Source of the DNA: Poindextera sp963719975
GTDB taxonomy: Bacteria; Pseudomonadota; Alphaproteobacteria; Caulobacterales; Caulobacteraceae
Direction of reading: 5' to 3'
Assembly (NCBI GenBank): GCA_963719975.1
Contig: CAVRED010000005.1
Coordinates: 248,001-312,000 of the forward strand
DNA: 64,000 nucleotides
The notes below the pieces were generated by a model, which ran no database searches, was not told where the DNA came from, and was given only the letters and a program-made list of their open reading frames with translations. Shown here piece after piece: positions 30,639 through 39,600 of this stretch (position 1 is the stretch's first letter; every line of letters begins with the position of its first letter). The position numbers were made by a program, and so were the translations under genes.

Positions 30639-31880
30639 ATGAAGATGAACGCCTACGTCGCCGGGGTTGGGATGACCGGCTTCGGCCGGATGATGGACCG
30701 CGGCCTCAAATCCCTCGGCGCGCGAAGCGATCAAGGCCGCGCTGTTCGACGCCGGCATCGACAGGCGCGAGGTGCAGGCGGCCTGGATGTCGAACGCCGC
30801 CGCCGGGGTGCTGACCGGCCAGGAGTGCATCCGCGGCGAGGTGGTCCTGCGCAGCGTCGGCATGGGCGGCCTGCCGGTCGTCAATGTCGAGAACGCCTGC
30901 GCCAGCGCCTCAACCGCGTTCAACCAGGCCTGCGCCATGGTCAGCGGCCGGCCTCTACGACGTCGTCTTGGCCTGCGGCGTCGAGAAGATGTACTTCGAG
31001 GACCGGGCCAAGGTGTTCGGCGCCTTCATGGGCGCCGTGGACGTCGAGCAGCTTCAGTCGATCCTCGACGGCCTGCAGAAATCGGCGGCGGCCACCGGCG
31101 CGAGCGAGGCCTCCAAGGGCGCCGGCAAGAACCGCTCCATGTTCATGGACATCTACGCCGCCGCGGCGCGCTCGCACATGCAGCGCTACGGCACGACGGC
31201 CGAGCAGTTCGCCATGGTCTCGGCCAAGAACTCGTTCCACGGCTCGCTCAATCCGCGCGCCCAGTTCCGCGAGGCGTTGACGCGTCGAGCAGGTGCTCGC
31301 CTCGCCGATGATCGCCGAGCCGCTGACCCGGCCGATGTGCTCGCCGATCGGCGACGGCGCAGCCGCCGCCGTCATCGTCAGTGAGCGGAAGATGCGGCAG
31401 CTTGGGCTGGAGACGCCGGTTCGCGTGGTCTCCAGCGTCCTGAAGTCCGGGTGGGACCATGACCCCGGCGAAGCCGGCCTATCCGAGGTGTGCGCGCGGG
31501 AAGCCTATGAGGAGGCGGGCCTCGGCCCGCGCGACCTCAGCCTGGTGGAGCTGCACGACGCCTCGGCGCCCGCCGAGCTCATGGCCTACGAATCCATCGG
31601 CCTGTGCCGCGAAGGGCGAAGGCGGCCGCCTGGTCGAAGAGGGCGCGACCCGGCTCGGCGGCCGCATCCCGGTCAGCACCTCGGGCGGCCTGCTGCGCAA
31701 GGGCCATCCGATCGGCGCCACCGGCCTCGCGCAGGTGGTCGAGATCACCGAGCAGCTTCAGGGCCGCGCCGGCGCGCGCCAGGTGGACGGGCGCCAGGGT
31801 CGGGCTCTGCCACAACGGCGGCGGCAACATCGGCGTCCGACGCCGCCGCCCAATGCGTCACCATCCTGATCAGAGGGTAG
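30639..31880 (+). CDS. Thiolase, SCP-x/acetyl-CoA acetyltransferase-like (frameshifted)
   Basis: Lipid-transfer-type thiolase of about 410 residues, cleaving 3-ketoacyl-CoA. The nucleophilic Cys is in VENACASAS (about 87). The SCP2-thiolase signature HDASAPAEL replaces the NEAF motif of classic thiolases. GHPIGATG carries the second catalytic His, and LCHNGGG is near the C-terminus. Breaks lie near 30718, 30953, 31277, 31615, 31797 and 31835. It sits between acyl-CoA dehydrogenase and acyl-CoA ligase. SCP-x-type thiolases often act on steroid side chains or branched acids, but that is inference here. Confidence 0.88.
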
Positions 31881-31887
31881 GTCGGAT

Positions 31888-33593
31888 ATGCCGCGCACGC
31901 TCAATGAAATGGTGCTGGCCGATCTGATCGCGGCGCGCGCGGAGCAGCGGCCCGATCTGGATGTGGTGACCTTCGAAGGCGGCGAAACCGGCGTGGACGA
32001 GGTTCGCACCTATGCCGAGCTCTGGGCCAACGCCAACCGGCTGGCGGCCGGACTGCTCGAGCGCGGGATGAACTACGGCGACCGGTTCGCGATCCTGATG
32101 CGCAACCACCCCGAGTTCATCGAGCTGATGATCGCCGCCTCGCTGACCGGGCTGGTGTTCGTGCCGATCGACCCGCGCACCCGCGGCGCCAAGCTCGCCT
32201 ACACCCTGAACAACTCCGGCTGCCGCGGCGTCGTCTGCGCCGACTATAACCTGGCGCAGGTCGACGAGGTCCGTCGGCCAGGTTCCATCCTCGACTGGAT
32301 CTGGGCGCTCGAGTGCGGCGAAGACGCCGGCGCGATGCGCCGCTGGGCGACGTCGCCGGCGCGGTCAGCCTGGCTGAGATCCTCGATCGGCCGGAAACCT
32401 CGGTCGACATGCGGCTGCGCGATCCCGAACGATCCGTTGCAGATCATCTACACCTCCGGCACCACCGGCGATCCCAAGGGCGTGGTGTTCGGCAACGCGC
32501 GCTTCGGCGGCGCGAGCATGCTGACGGCGATGCTGGGGATCGGCGCGGACGAGCGGCCCTACACCGGGCTCTCCCTCACCCACGGCAACGCCCAGCTGAT
32601 GACCCTGGCCTCGGCCTTGCGCGTGGGTCAGCGGGCCGTGTTCAGCCGCAAGTTCACCAAGTCGCGCCTGTGGGACATCACGCGCAAGTACGGCTGCACC
32701 TTCTTCAATCTGCTGGGCGGCATGTCGACCGCCATCTATTCAGCGAGCCGGTCAAGCCCGACGACGCCGACAACCCGGTGCGCTTCGTGCTCAGCGCGGG
32801 CATGCCGGCCGCGATCTGGGAGAGCTTCGAGCGGCGCTTCGGGCTGAAGGTCCTCGAGGCCTACGGCGCGATCGAGGGCGGCATGGCGTTCAAGCCGATC
32901 GGCGCGGGCCCGATCGGCAGCTTCGGCAAGCCGCCGGCCAATCTCGACATGCGAGTCGTCGACGAGACGGCGCCGAATGTCCGCCCGGCGTGCTGGGCGA
33001 GCTGATCAGCCGCCCGATCAGCGGCGCGGCCGTCGCAGGTCACCTATTTCAACAACCAGGCCGCCTCCGAGCAGAAGACCGCGGGCGGCTGGCTGCGCAG
33101 CGGCGACATCTGTCACCGCGACGCCGAGGGCTGGCTCTACTTCGACTATCGCAAGGGCGGCGGCATCCGCCGCAACGGCGACTTCATCAACCCCGGCTTC
33201 GTCGAAGCGGCGTTGGCCGAGATCCCCTCGGTGACCGACGTCTACGTCTACGGCGTCCCGTCGGCCAGCGGCGCGCCCGGCGAGAAGGAGGTCGTCGCCG
33301 CCATCGTCGTCGACCGGGCGCAGATTCGATCCCGCCGCGGTCTTCAGGCCGATGCCGGCAGACGCTGGAGGCGAACTTCGTCCCGAGCTTCCTGCAGGTG
33401 CTGGACGAGATTCCCAAGACCGCGTCGGAGAAGCCGCAGGACCGGTTCCTGATCGAGGCGCTGCAGCGGCCAACGGCGGAGGTCTACCGGTATCGCAACG
33501 GCAAGGCCGAGCGCGTGGCGCCGCGAGGCCTTCGCGCCGGCGAACGATGGACGTGCGGCGACGGACGACGGCCGGGCGAAGGCGCCGGCCTGA
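31888..33593 (+). CDS. AMP-forming acyl-CoA ligase (many frameshifts)
   Basis: ANL-superfamily enzyme activating a carboxylic acid with ATP and CoA; about 560 residues. The ATP P-loop is IIYTSGTTGDPKG. The A5-type motif lies in EAYGAIEGGMAF, and the hinge region in RSGDICHRDAEGWLYFDYRKGG. The C-terminal small domain contains EIPKTASEKPQDRF, with a Lys at the catalytic position. Frame changes cluster near 32275-32340, 32430, 32745, 32983, 33035, 33330 and 33525. With the last one repaired the protein ends at TGA 33593 (the tail reads APANDGRAATDDG). It begins 7 bp after the thiolase stop, clearly the same transcript. Confidence 0.88.
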
Positions 33594-33625
33594 GCCGGTG
33601 GGCCGGCGATCAGCGGAGAACGACG

Positions 33626-34454
33626 ATGAGCGACACACTCGACCTCGAAGATCTTGAAGCTCTCGAAGACCTCGAGTGCGAGGTGCAGACGGCGGAGACG
33701 AAGGCGGATCCGAACCGCCCGGCGCCGCACGGCCATCCACGACATCGAGCCGGGCGCGGACTGGAACGACGTCGAGCATGCCATTCTGACGCGCCGCAGC
33801 ATCCGCAAGTTCAAGGGGCGGCAGGTTCCGGCGTTCATGATCCGCCGCATCCTGGAGATGGGCCGCTTCGCCCCGTCGCAGGGCAACTGCCAGCCCTGGT
33901 CGTTCATCGTCGTGCGCGACAAGGCGATGATCGCCGAGATGGAGCAGGCGTGCGTCGCCGTCTGCAAGGGCATGACCGCGAGCGTCGACTACACCAACTA
34001 TCCGCCCGGCAGCGCCGAGCGCGCAGCCATCCTCGAGAACACGCAGAAGCTCAATCGGGCGAGCCCCAACGCCTTCCACCCGGTGCCCATGACAGCGATC
34101 AAGTCGATCGCGAACGGCCGCTTCGCCGTCTTCCACAAGGCGCCGACCGTGATCCTGATCCTGAAGGACAAGCGCGGCGTCGGCGTTCCCGAGGTCGACA
34201 TCGGCGTCGTCGGGCACGAACATCGTGCTCGCCGCCCAGAGCCTCGGCCTCGGCACCTGCTGGATCGGCTTTTGCCAGGCTGCTGAGCAGCAACGCGGCC
34301 ATTGCTCGAGAAGCTCGGCGTGGCCCCGCCCTTCGAGCTCGCCGAGGCGATCTGCGTCGGCTACCCGATCGGCAATCCCACCCAGCAGACCGTCGCCCGC
34401 CAGACCCACCAGATCATCTGGTGGGAAGACGGCGAGCAACAGATCCTGCACTAG
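33626..34454 (+). CDS. Nitroreductase-family flavoprotein with acidic N-terminal extension (frameshifted)
   Basis: FMN-binding nitroreductase-fold protein of about 275 residues. An unusual N-terminus of alternating Leu/Asp/Glu (DTLDLEDLEALEDLECEV) precedes the core. The core has the FMN phosphate motif LTRRSIRKFKGRQVP (about residue 55), then MGRFAPSQGNCQPWSF, and the C-terminal GLGTCWIGF. Frame breaks are near 33725, 34208, 34275 and 34305. The stop is followed after 11 bp by a ferredoxin gene, suggesting the flavoprotein exchanges electrons with it. The reaction (enone, nitro or dehydrogenase chemistry) is not predictable. Confidence 0.8.
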
Positions 34455-34465
34455 GAGACGAAGCC

Positions 34466-34809
34466 ATGACCGCTCGAGAGCATCGCCGAAGGCCGTCGTC
34501 GATCCCGACCATCTTCCGATCTGGGACGATCCCGCCGAGGCGATGTACCGGCAGGTGACGATCGACCTCGACAAGTGCGACGGCTGCAGGCTGTGCGTCG
34601 TGGTGTGCCCGGCGAACCTGCTGGAGCTGTTCGGGCCGAAGGACAATCTGAAGGTCCGTCTCAAGGGCGACGTCACCGGCTGCATGAGCTGCAACAACTG
34701 CTTCGCGGTCTGCGCCGGCAAGGGGGTGTTCGCCACCGAGCCATACGACTTCGTCGGCTACTACGCGCAGAAGCGGATCGGCGCCTTCGCCCAGCCGCGG
34801 CGGTTCTGA
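34466..34809 (+). CDS. 2[4Fe-4S] ferredoxin-like protein (frameshifted at the 5' end)
   Basis: About 114 residues with two complete cluster motifs, CDGCRLCVVVCP and CMSCNNCFAVC, 30 residues apart. It is therefore a bacterial-type dicluster ferredoxin with a long inter-motif loop. The ATG frame becomes the ferredoxin frame if one base is removed from each of two CG dinucleotides near 34475 and 34488, giving MTAESIAKAVVDPDHLPIW. It is the last gene of the acyl-CoA set that begins at 29398. The likely role is electron carrier for the nitroreductase or acyl-CoA dehydrogenase step. Confidence 0.82.
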
Positions 34810-34856
34810 TCACCCGCGCTGGCCACGGGAGCCGGCGCCGTCAGCCGACTGAGGAC

Positions 34857-35138
34857 CTACCACTTCGGCGCAAAGAGGCTGCACCAGCCGGTCGGGCTGA
34901 CCGGGCCGACCACGACCTTGCAATCGGTCGGGGCGATCCACTGGCTGCAGGCGTTGCATCGCTGGCTGCCCCGCGGCGTTGGTTGGTAGTTGGCGGCCGA
35001 CTGGCTGATCTTGGCCCCGCCTGCGCTGGGGCGCCGCCCGCCCGCGGCAAGGATGAGGCGCCGCCGAACAGCACCGCCCCGCCGAGGATACGGCGGCGAG
35101 AAAGGTTCAGCGTGTGGGTGGTGCTGGAGCGTGGTCAT
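34857..35138 (-). CDS. High-potential iron-sulfur protein (HiPIP) with Tat signal (frameshifted)
   Basis: Small periplasmic [4Fe-4S] electron carrier of about 93 residues. The mature domain shows the HiPIP ligand set in QRCNACSQWI, APTDCKVVVG and PTGWCSLFAPKW (Cys-x2-Cys, Cys, Cys). The N-terminus becomes a twin-arginine signal (NLSRRRILGGAVLFGGASS) once a frame change near 35125 is repaired; a second break lies near 35010. The ATG overlaps the hemerythrin stop (ATGA), so both are one transcription unit. HiPIPs carry electrons from bc1 to reductases or oxidases. Confidence 0.83.
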   Translation of the reverse strand: MTTLQHHPHAEPFSPPYPRRGGAVRRRLILAAGGRRPSAGGAKISQSAANYQPTPRGSQRCNACSQWIAPTDCKVVVGPVSPTGWCSLFAPKW

Positions 35139-35780
35139 TCGGTCGATCCTTCGGCTTCGTCTTCCGCTTCCCACGCGAGCAACCGCTCGCTGAGCTTCTT
35201 GAATCTTCTCCTCAACCCGTCCGCCGAAGACGGGGTCCGGCCGGACTTCGAGCTTGCCTTCGATCTCGAGCCCAGTCGGCCAGCGTGAGCAGCTCTCGGC
35301 CAGGGGAAGGAAGTGCTCTTCCTCCTTCCGCATGTGCCGGCGCTGGGCCGCGATGAAGTTCCGCCCGGCGTCGACGATCTCGGCGCGGGGCATATCCGTT
35401 CCGTTCAAGAGCTCCCGACCGTCTGGCGGAACCGCCGCGCTCGCGCGTGCAGCGCTCGATGTTCGCCAGGAGATCGCCGATCGCCGCCGCCGCTTCTGGG
35501 CGCATTCGCCTGCAGGTGGGTGAAGACAGATGTCTTCCTTCGGATGATGGAAGCGATCTGGGATAGTCGAGGAAGTACTCGGCCACCCCCACGATGACAT
35601 CATAGTCCGGCGACTGAGCGCTCGCGAAAATCTCGACCTGGTGCTCCAGCGCAGCCAGCAGGCGCGCGATGTTCAGGTGCTCTTCCCGCAAGCGCCTGGA
35701 TCACCGCCGCCACCGCCCGCCTCTCAGGCGACCGGGGCGTGGTCGGCGTGCGCCAAGACGCTCACGACGTATTTGGTCAT
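35135..35780 (-). CDS. Hemerythrin HHE domain protein (frameshifted)
   Basis: Four-helix hemerythrin-like protein with His/Glu ligands in REEHLNIARLLAALEHQ, FHHPKEDICLH and RRHMRKEEEHFLPLAE. The di-iron site could bind O2 or NO, or act in iron-sulfur repair. Break points lie near 35680, 35560, 35510, 35415, 35290 and 35230. The 5' end is uncertain: the domain starts at about 35690, and I extended to ATG 35780 across a suspected frame change. The stop overlaps the HiPIP start. A perfect FNR/FixK box lies about 60 bp upstream of ATG 35780, suggesting induction by low oxygen or NO. Confidence 0.72.
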
Positions 35781-35839
35781 GACAACGGCTCCGCGGTCTT
35801 CCGCTTGCCCGCATGTATGACCCCGGCCAGCAAAGCGCC

Positions 35840-35853
35840 TTGATCAGAATCAA
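35840..35853. promoter_or_regulatory. FNR/FixK/Dnr-type binding site
   Basis: TTGATCAGAATCAA is an exact match to the Crp/Fnr-family palindrome TTGAT-N4-ATCAA. It lies 60 bp upstream of the hemerythrin ATG on the minus strand, a suitable distance for class II activation. It is the only perfect site I found in the window. Confidence 0.75.
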
Positions 35854-35922
35854 TGTGGCCGCACCACGCAGGCGTTCCGCGATTGGCGCCAGCGAGAAGC
35901 GCATCGCTGGCTCGCCGGTCAG

Positions 35923-36445
35923 CTATTGGGGACCAGAGCCGTTCGTGAAGTCCTGGTCCGCAAACGACCCGGCGCCCTGCGGAATTGGGTCCACGATCTT
36001 GATCTCGGCCTGGTTGGCGGCCGTATGGCAGGCGTTACATGCCGCTGGGAGGTCGTGGTAGGCGTCGTCGAACTTGACCGGGTCCTTCGCCGCGATGGCC
36101 TTGTCCAGTTCGTTGAGGCTCGAAGTCGAGAACCCTGACCATCTCGCCGACGTTCAGGTCGTGCCACATGGGGAAGACGTTCTCCATGAGCGAGGTGGTC
36201 TCTCGCATTTCCTTCACTTCGTACGCAGCCAACGCCCAGTTGTCGGCGTGACCGGCAAACCAGAGCTTGGAGTGATGCGTCTGCAATGAGGCGTTCATGA
36301 GATCGCCAAGGCCCGGAACATATCCTTTGCTCGTCTCGTCGGCGGCGCGCCCCGGCGTTGCGGTGGAAAGGGCGAGCCAGCCCGCGATGCCCACGATCGC
36401 GAACGTGGACCCGAGCCCGAGGGCTCGTTTCAATCCGCGTTGCAT
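35923..36445 (-). CDS. Periplasmic c-type cytochrome (frameshifted near 36120)
   Basis: About 173-residue precursor. The N-terminal signal (LGLGSTFAIVGIAGWLALS) ends near the GRA site, so it is exported. One heme-binding motif, CNACH, lies near residue 139 after a helical region containing HHSKLWFAGHADNW and FPMWHDL. A Met or His in these helices may be the second ligand. The frame changes near 36120 and again close to the 3' end; the C-terminus then reads DFTNGSGPQ. RBS GGAAGAGAGG precedes ATG 36445. Co-oriented with hemerythrin and HiPIP, divergent from the two membrane genes. Confidence 0.78.
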
Positions 36446-36754
36446 GTAGAACCTCTCTTCCGTTCCAAGCCTCAATATTAGACCTGCAAGATATCGCCGA
36501 CTGCCTGCCTGTCCGACGGCTGATACGTTCGGCGAATTCGCGCGGCGTGACCGAAGGACCAGACACGCATAGGCCTCCACCAGTCCAAGATCACGCCGAA
36601 TCTGGGGTCGCGTTTCATTGCAACGCCACCTTGGGCGCGCACCTGGCGATCAGCCGGCAACTACTGGTTAACATCCGAGATGTACCCTTTATTGGATTTC
36701 GGCGGACGTGCACAATACCCGACCGGCAAGAGGCAACGCCGGCCGGAGCTCGTC
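36446..36754. other. Divergent intergenic region of the redox cluster
   Basis: About 309 bp between the cytochrome c gene and the first membrane gene. It must hold two divergent promoters. I saw no TTGAT-N4-ATCAA site, no strong hairpin and no conserved ORF. A reading frame from 36680 runs in frame into the membrane gene but lacks a better ribosome site. Confidence 0.4.
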
Positions 36755-37328
36755 ATGGAAATCACGACGCGCGACTTGCTTACAGTCATGCATGGGATGG
36801 GGTTCGGCGCCCTGTTCATGCTGGCCTTCTCGGGCGCCCTTGCCGAACTCTACCGAATCTCCGCGCCCGGCGCGCCGTCGACGATGAGCGCGCAGGGAGC
36901 AGGGACTTCTGACCTTCTACCTCGCCGCGATGGTGATTCTTGCCTGGCTCACGGTCTTCTCGGGGGCCTACCTGATCTACCCTTGGTATCGCGCCGTCCC
37001 GCCGGCTGGCTCGACCGACCTGTCGGACTTTCCACGCCGGCTGCTGCTTTCGAGCGGCAAGACGTCCGGGTGGCACAACGTCGGCATGGAGTGGAAGGAG
37101 CACGTCGCCTGGGTGGCGCCGATTGCGATGACCATGGTCGCCTATGTGGCGATGAAATACCGGCGATCGATCGCCCAGCACCGCAACATGCGTATCGCCG
37201 TACTCACGTTCGCCGTGGCGGCGTTTCTCGCCACAGCGGTCGCGGGCTCCTTCGGCGCCTTCCTGAACAAATACGCGCCCGTGCGTGGCGGGGCAGTGAT
37301 CACTCTGATGCAGGGGAAGTCCGGATGA
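36755..37328 (+). CDS. Unknown four-TM membrane protein, possible heme-binding (frameshifted near 36892)
   Basis: About 190 residues with four hydrophobic segments: MHGMGFGALFMLAFSGAL (about 12-29), FYLAAMVILAWLTVFSGAY, WVAPIAMTMVAYVAM and IAVLTFAVAAFLATAVAG. His residues lie at the start of helix 1 and in EWKEHVAW before helix 3, so b-type heme ligation is conceivable. The frame breaks once near 36892; removing one base of a CG gives TMSGREQGLLTFYL. The stop overlaps the next ATG (ATGA). No family is recognised. The neighbours, a cytochrome c and HiPIP, suggest a membrane electron-transfer partner. Confidence 0.65.
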
Positions 37329-37675
37329 GTGCAACACCCCCCGCCGATGACCTGAATGGAACACCCAACGGCCCTGGCGCGGCGGCCATCCTGGCCGCTG
37401 GCGTCGGCTGCGGCGCGCTCGGCGGCCTGGCGTTCGCCGGTGATGCGTCGCCACCGCTCGGCAAGTTGCTGAACTTCTACAATCCGGTCGGAACCTTGTC
37501 CGGCGTGACGACCGTGACGATCGTCATCTGGCTGGCGGCGTGGCTTGTCCTTGGCCGGCTTTGGGGCAAAAGGAATGTTGGCCTTGGCCCAGTCAATCTG
37601 GTCGCATTCGCCTTGCTCGCGATCGGTCTGCTGCTGACCTTTCCGCCGGTCATGGACCTCCTGCAGGGCAAGTGA
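37325..37675 (+). CDS. Unknown small membrane protein, partner of the preceding gene
   Basis: Intact 116-residue protein with three hydrophobic segments (AAAILAAGVGCGALGGLAF, TTVTIVIWLAAWLVLGRL and VNLVAFALLAIGLLLTF). A cytoplasm-facing RLWGKRN loop separates the last two. The N-terminus is Pro/Asp/Asn-rich. Translationally coupled to the upstream membrane gene by a 4-bp overlap, so the two proteins probably act as a complex. Family not recognised. Confidence 0.65.
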   Translation: MSATPPADDLNGTPNGPGAAAILAAGVGCGALGGLAFAGDASPPLGKLLNFYNPVGTLSGVTTVTIVIWLAAWLVLGRLWGKRNVGLGPVNLVAFALLAIGLLLTFPPVMDLLQGK

Positions 37676-37696
37676 CCGCCAGCGCGCCTTTCCCAG

Positions 37697-37834
37697 CTAG
37701 TGCGAGACGTCCTTGGCGGTGTCCGTCACGGCGGCGCCGGCGGCGCTGACGTCCCGGCCCGCGCCGGCGATCGTGTTGCAGGCGGCGACCGCGAGGCCAA
37801 GGGCGACAATCGTCAGGAGAGTAAGCTTGCGCAT
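37697..37834 (-). CDS. Entericidin-like small lipoprotein
   Basis: Intact 45-residue protein. A short signal with lipobox (TIVALGLAVAACNTIAGAG) predicts lipidation at the Cys. The remainder is a small Ala/Gly/Asp-rich helix ending TDTAKDVSH. This is the pattern of the entericidin A/B family, envelope lipoproteins of unknown exact role. It converges on the membrane gene pair. Confidence 0.82.
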   Translation of the reverse strand: MRKLTLLTIVALGLAVAACNTIAGAGRDVSAAGAAVTDTAKDVSH

Positions 37835-38026
37835 GTGGGGGTTCCTTGTGGGCATAGCAGTCCAACGACGAAGTCGCAGTACGGTTCCCCCCGCCGCCGC
37901 CCACGCCGGACTGTCCGGGCGGTGAGGAGGCAACCGGCGGCGGCCCGTCGGACGGCCGACGCACATTCGGCGCTCGATGAGCGCGACGCGTGCTAGAGCC
38001 AGGACGTGCGCCGCGAGGGGAGGGGC

Positions 38027-39322
38027 ATGACGACGATCACGGCCGTTTCGGCGTTCGACATTCGCTTCCCGACCTCGCGCTTCCTCGATGGGTCGGACGC
38101 GATGAACCCCGACCCCGACTATTCGGCCGCCTATTGCATCCTCTCGACGTCCGACGGGCCGGAGGGACACGGGTTCACCTTCACGCTCGGCCGCGGCACC
38201 GAGCTTTGCGTGCATGCGATCGAGAGTCTCGCGCCCAAGCTCGTCGGCCGCTCGCTCGACGGCATCCGGAACGACCTCGCCGGCTTCTGGCGCGAGATGG
38301 TCGGCGACAGCCAGATCCGCTGGCTGGGGCCGGAGAAGGGGATCGTGCATCTCGCCGCCGCGGCGCTGGTCAACGCGGTCTGGGACCTCATGGCGAAAGA
38401 GGCCGGCCAGCCGCTCTGGCGCTACCTCTGCGCGATGACGCCCGAGGAGATCGTCGCCGCCATCGACTTCCGGCACATCACCGATGCGCTGCCGCCCGAG
38501 CGGGCGCTGGACATCCTCCGTTCTCGACTGCCGGCGAAGGCCGAGCGGATGGCGGCGCTCGAGCGCGACGGACACGCCGCCTACACCACATCCGCCGGCT
38601 GGCTGGGCTATGGCGACGACAAGATCCGCGACCTCGCGCGCGCCGCCATCGCCGACGGCTGGGGCGCGATCAAGATGAAGGTCGGCGGCGCGCTTGCCGA
38701 CGACATGCGCCGCGCGGCGTTGCTTCGCGAGATCCTCGGGCCCGACCGCCTCCTGATGACCGACGCGAACCAGGTCTGGGAGGTCGATCAGGCGATCGAA
38801 TGGGTGAGGGCGCTGAAGCCTGTCGACCCTTATTGGATCGAGGAGCCGGTCAGTCCGGACGACATCCTGGGCCACGCCAGCGTCCGCAAAGGCGTCGCGC
38901 CGGTGCGCGTCGCCACCGGCGAGCACGTGCACAACCGCGTCATGTTCAAGCAGTTCCTGCAGGCCGAGGCGATCGATGTGGTCCAACTGGACGCTTGCCG
39001 GCTGGGCGGGGTGAATGAGGCGTTGGCCGTCCTCCTGCTCGCGGCTGCGTTCGACAAGCCGGTTTGCCCGCACGCCGGGGGCGTTGGCCTCTGCGAATAC
39101 GTTCAGCACCTCAGTTTTTTCGACGGCGCCTGCGTGCGCGCGAGCGACGAGGGGCGGATGATCGAGCACGCCGGCCACCTGCATGAGCACTTCATCGACC
39201 CCGTCTCGATCGAGCGCGGCCGCTACCGCGCGCCGACCAAACCGGGCTACAGCGCCGAGATGAAGCCGAAGAGCCGCAGCGAGTACGCCTTCCCGAACGG
39301 CGCGGCCTGGAGAGACGCGTGA
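38027..39322 (+). CDS. L-fuconate dehydratase-like enolase-superfamily protein
   Basis: Intact 431-residue mandelate racemase/enolase-superfamily acid-sugar dehydratase. The catalytic Lys is in AIKMKVGG (about 226). Metal ligands are in MTDANQVWEV (about 248), IEEPVSP (about 275) and ATGEH (about 303), and the base His in CPHAGGVGLCEYVQHL (about 352). That last motif and the length match the fuconate dehydratase subgroup, which removes water from L-fuconate to 2-keto-3-deoxyfuconate. A strong GGGGAGGGG site precedes ATG 38027. Other acid sugars cannot be excluded. Confidence 0.88.
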   Translation: MTTITAVSAFDIRFPTSRFLDGSDAMNPDPDYSAAYCILSTSDGPEGHGFTFTLGRGTELCVHAIESLAPKLVGRSLDGIRNDLAGFWREMVGDSQIRWLGPEKGIVHLAAAALVNAVWDLMAKEAGQPLWRYLCAMTPEEIVAAIDFRHITDALPPERALDILRSRLPAKAERMAALERDGHAAYTTSAGWLGYGDDKIRDLARAAIADGWGAIKMKVGGALADDMRRAALLREILGPDRLLMTDANQVWEVDQAIEWVRALKPVDPYWIEEPVSPDDILGHASVRKGVAPVRVATGEHVHNRVMFKQFLQAEAIDVVQLDACRLGGVNEALAVLLLAAAFDKPVCPHAGGVGLCEYVQHLSFFDGACVRASDEGRMIEHAGHLHEHFIDPVSIERGRYRAPTKPGYSAEMKPKSRSEYAFPNGAAWRDA

Positions 39323-39600
39323 GCACCCGGCAGAAGGTTCTGGTGCTCTATCTCGCCAACTCGGCGCTGGATTCGCCAGTCATCGCCTGGGCGCATTACG
39401 ACGGAGCGGGCGAGGTGCTGCACATGGCCGGCGATGAGGACGCCGCGCCCTACGCGACGGGGCTGGACGCGCTGAAAGACGGCTGGCGGCTGTTCCAGGC
39501 CTCGCAGCTCCTGCCGCATGCCCGCGGCGAAGAGTTTGACGTGGCCTACCTCAAGTACGAATTCTTCTTCGAACAACTCGTCGAGACTGAAACGCCGTGA
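39319..39600 (+). CDS. Small hypothetical protein between dehydratase and PhyH
   Basis: Intact 93-residue protein. GTG start overlaps the dehydratase stop (GTGA), and its own stop overlaps the PhyH start (GTGA). The sequence mixes aromatic and acidic residues (MSTRQKVLVLYLANSALDSP at the start, YLKYEFFFEQLVE at the end). No family is recognised. Tight coupling on both sides argues it is expressed. Confidence 0.65.
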   Translation: MSTRQKVLVLYLANSALDSPVIAWAHYDGAGEVLHMAGDEDAAPYATGLDALKDGWRLFQASQLLPHARGEEFDVAYLKYEFFFEQLVETETP

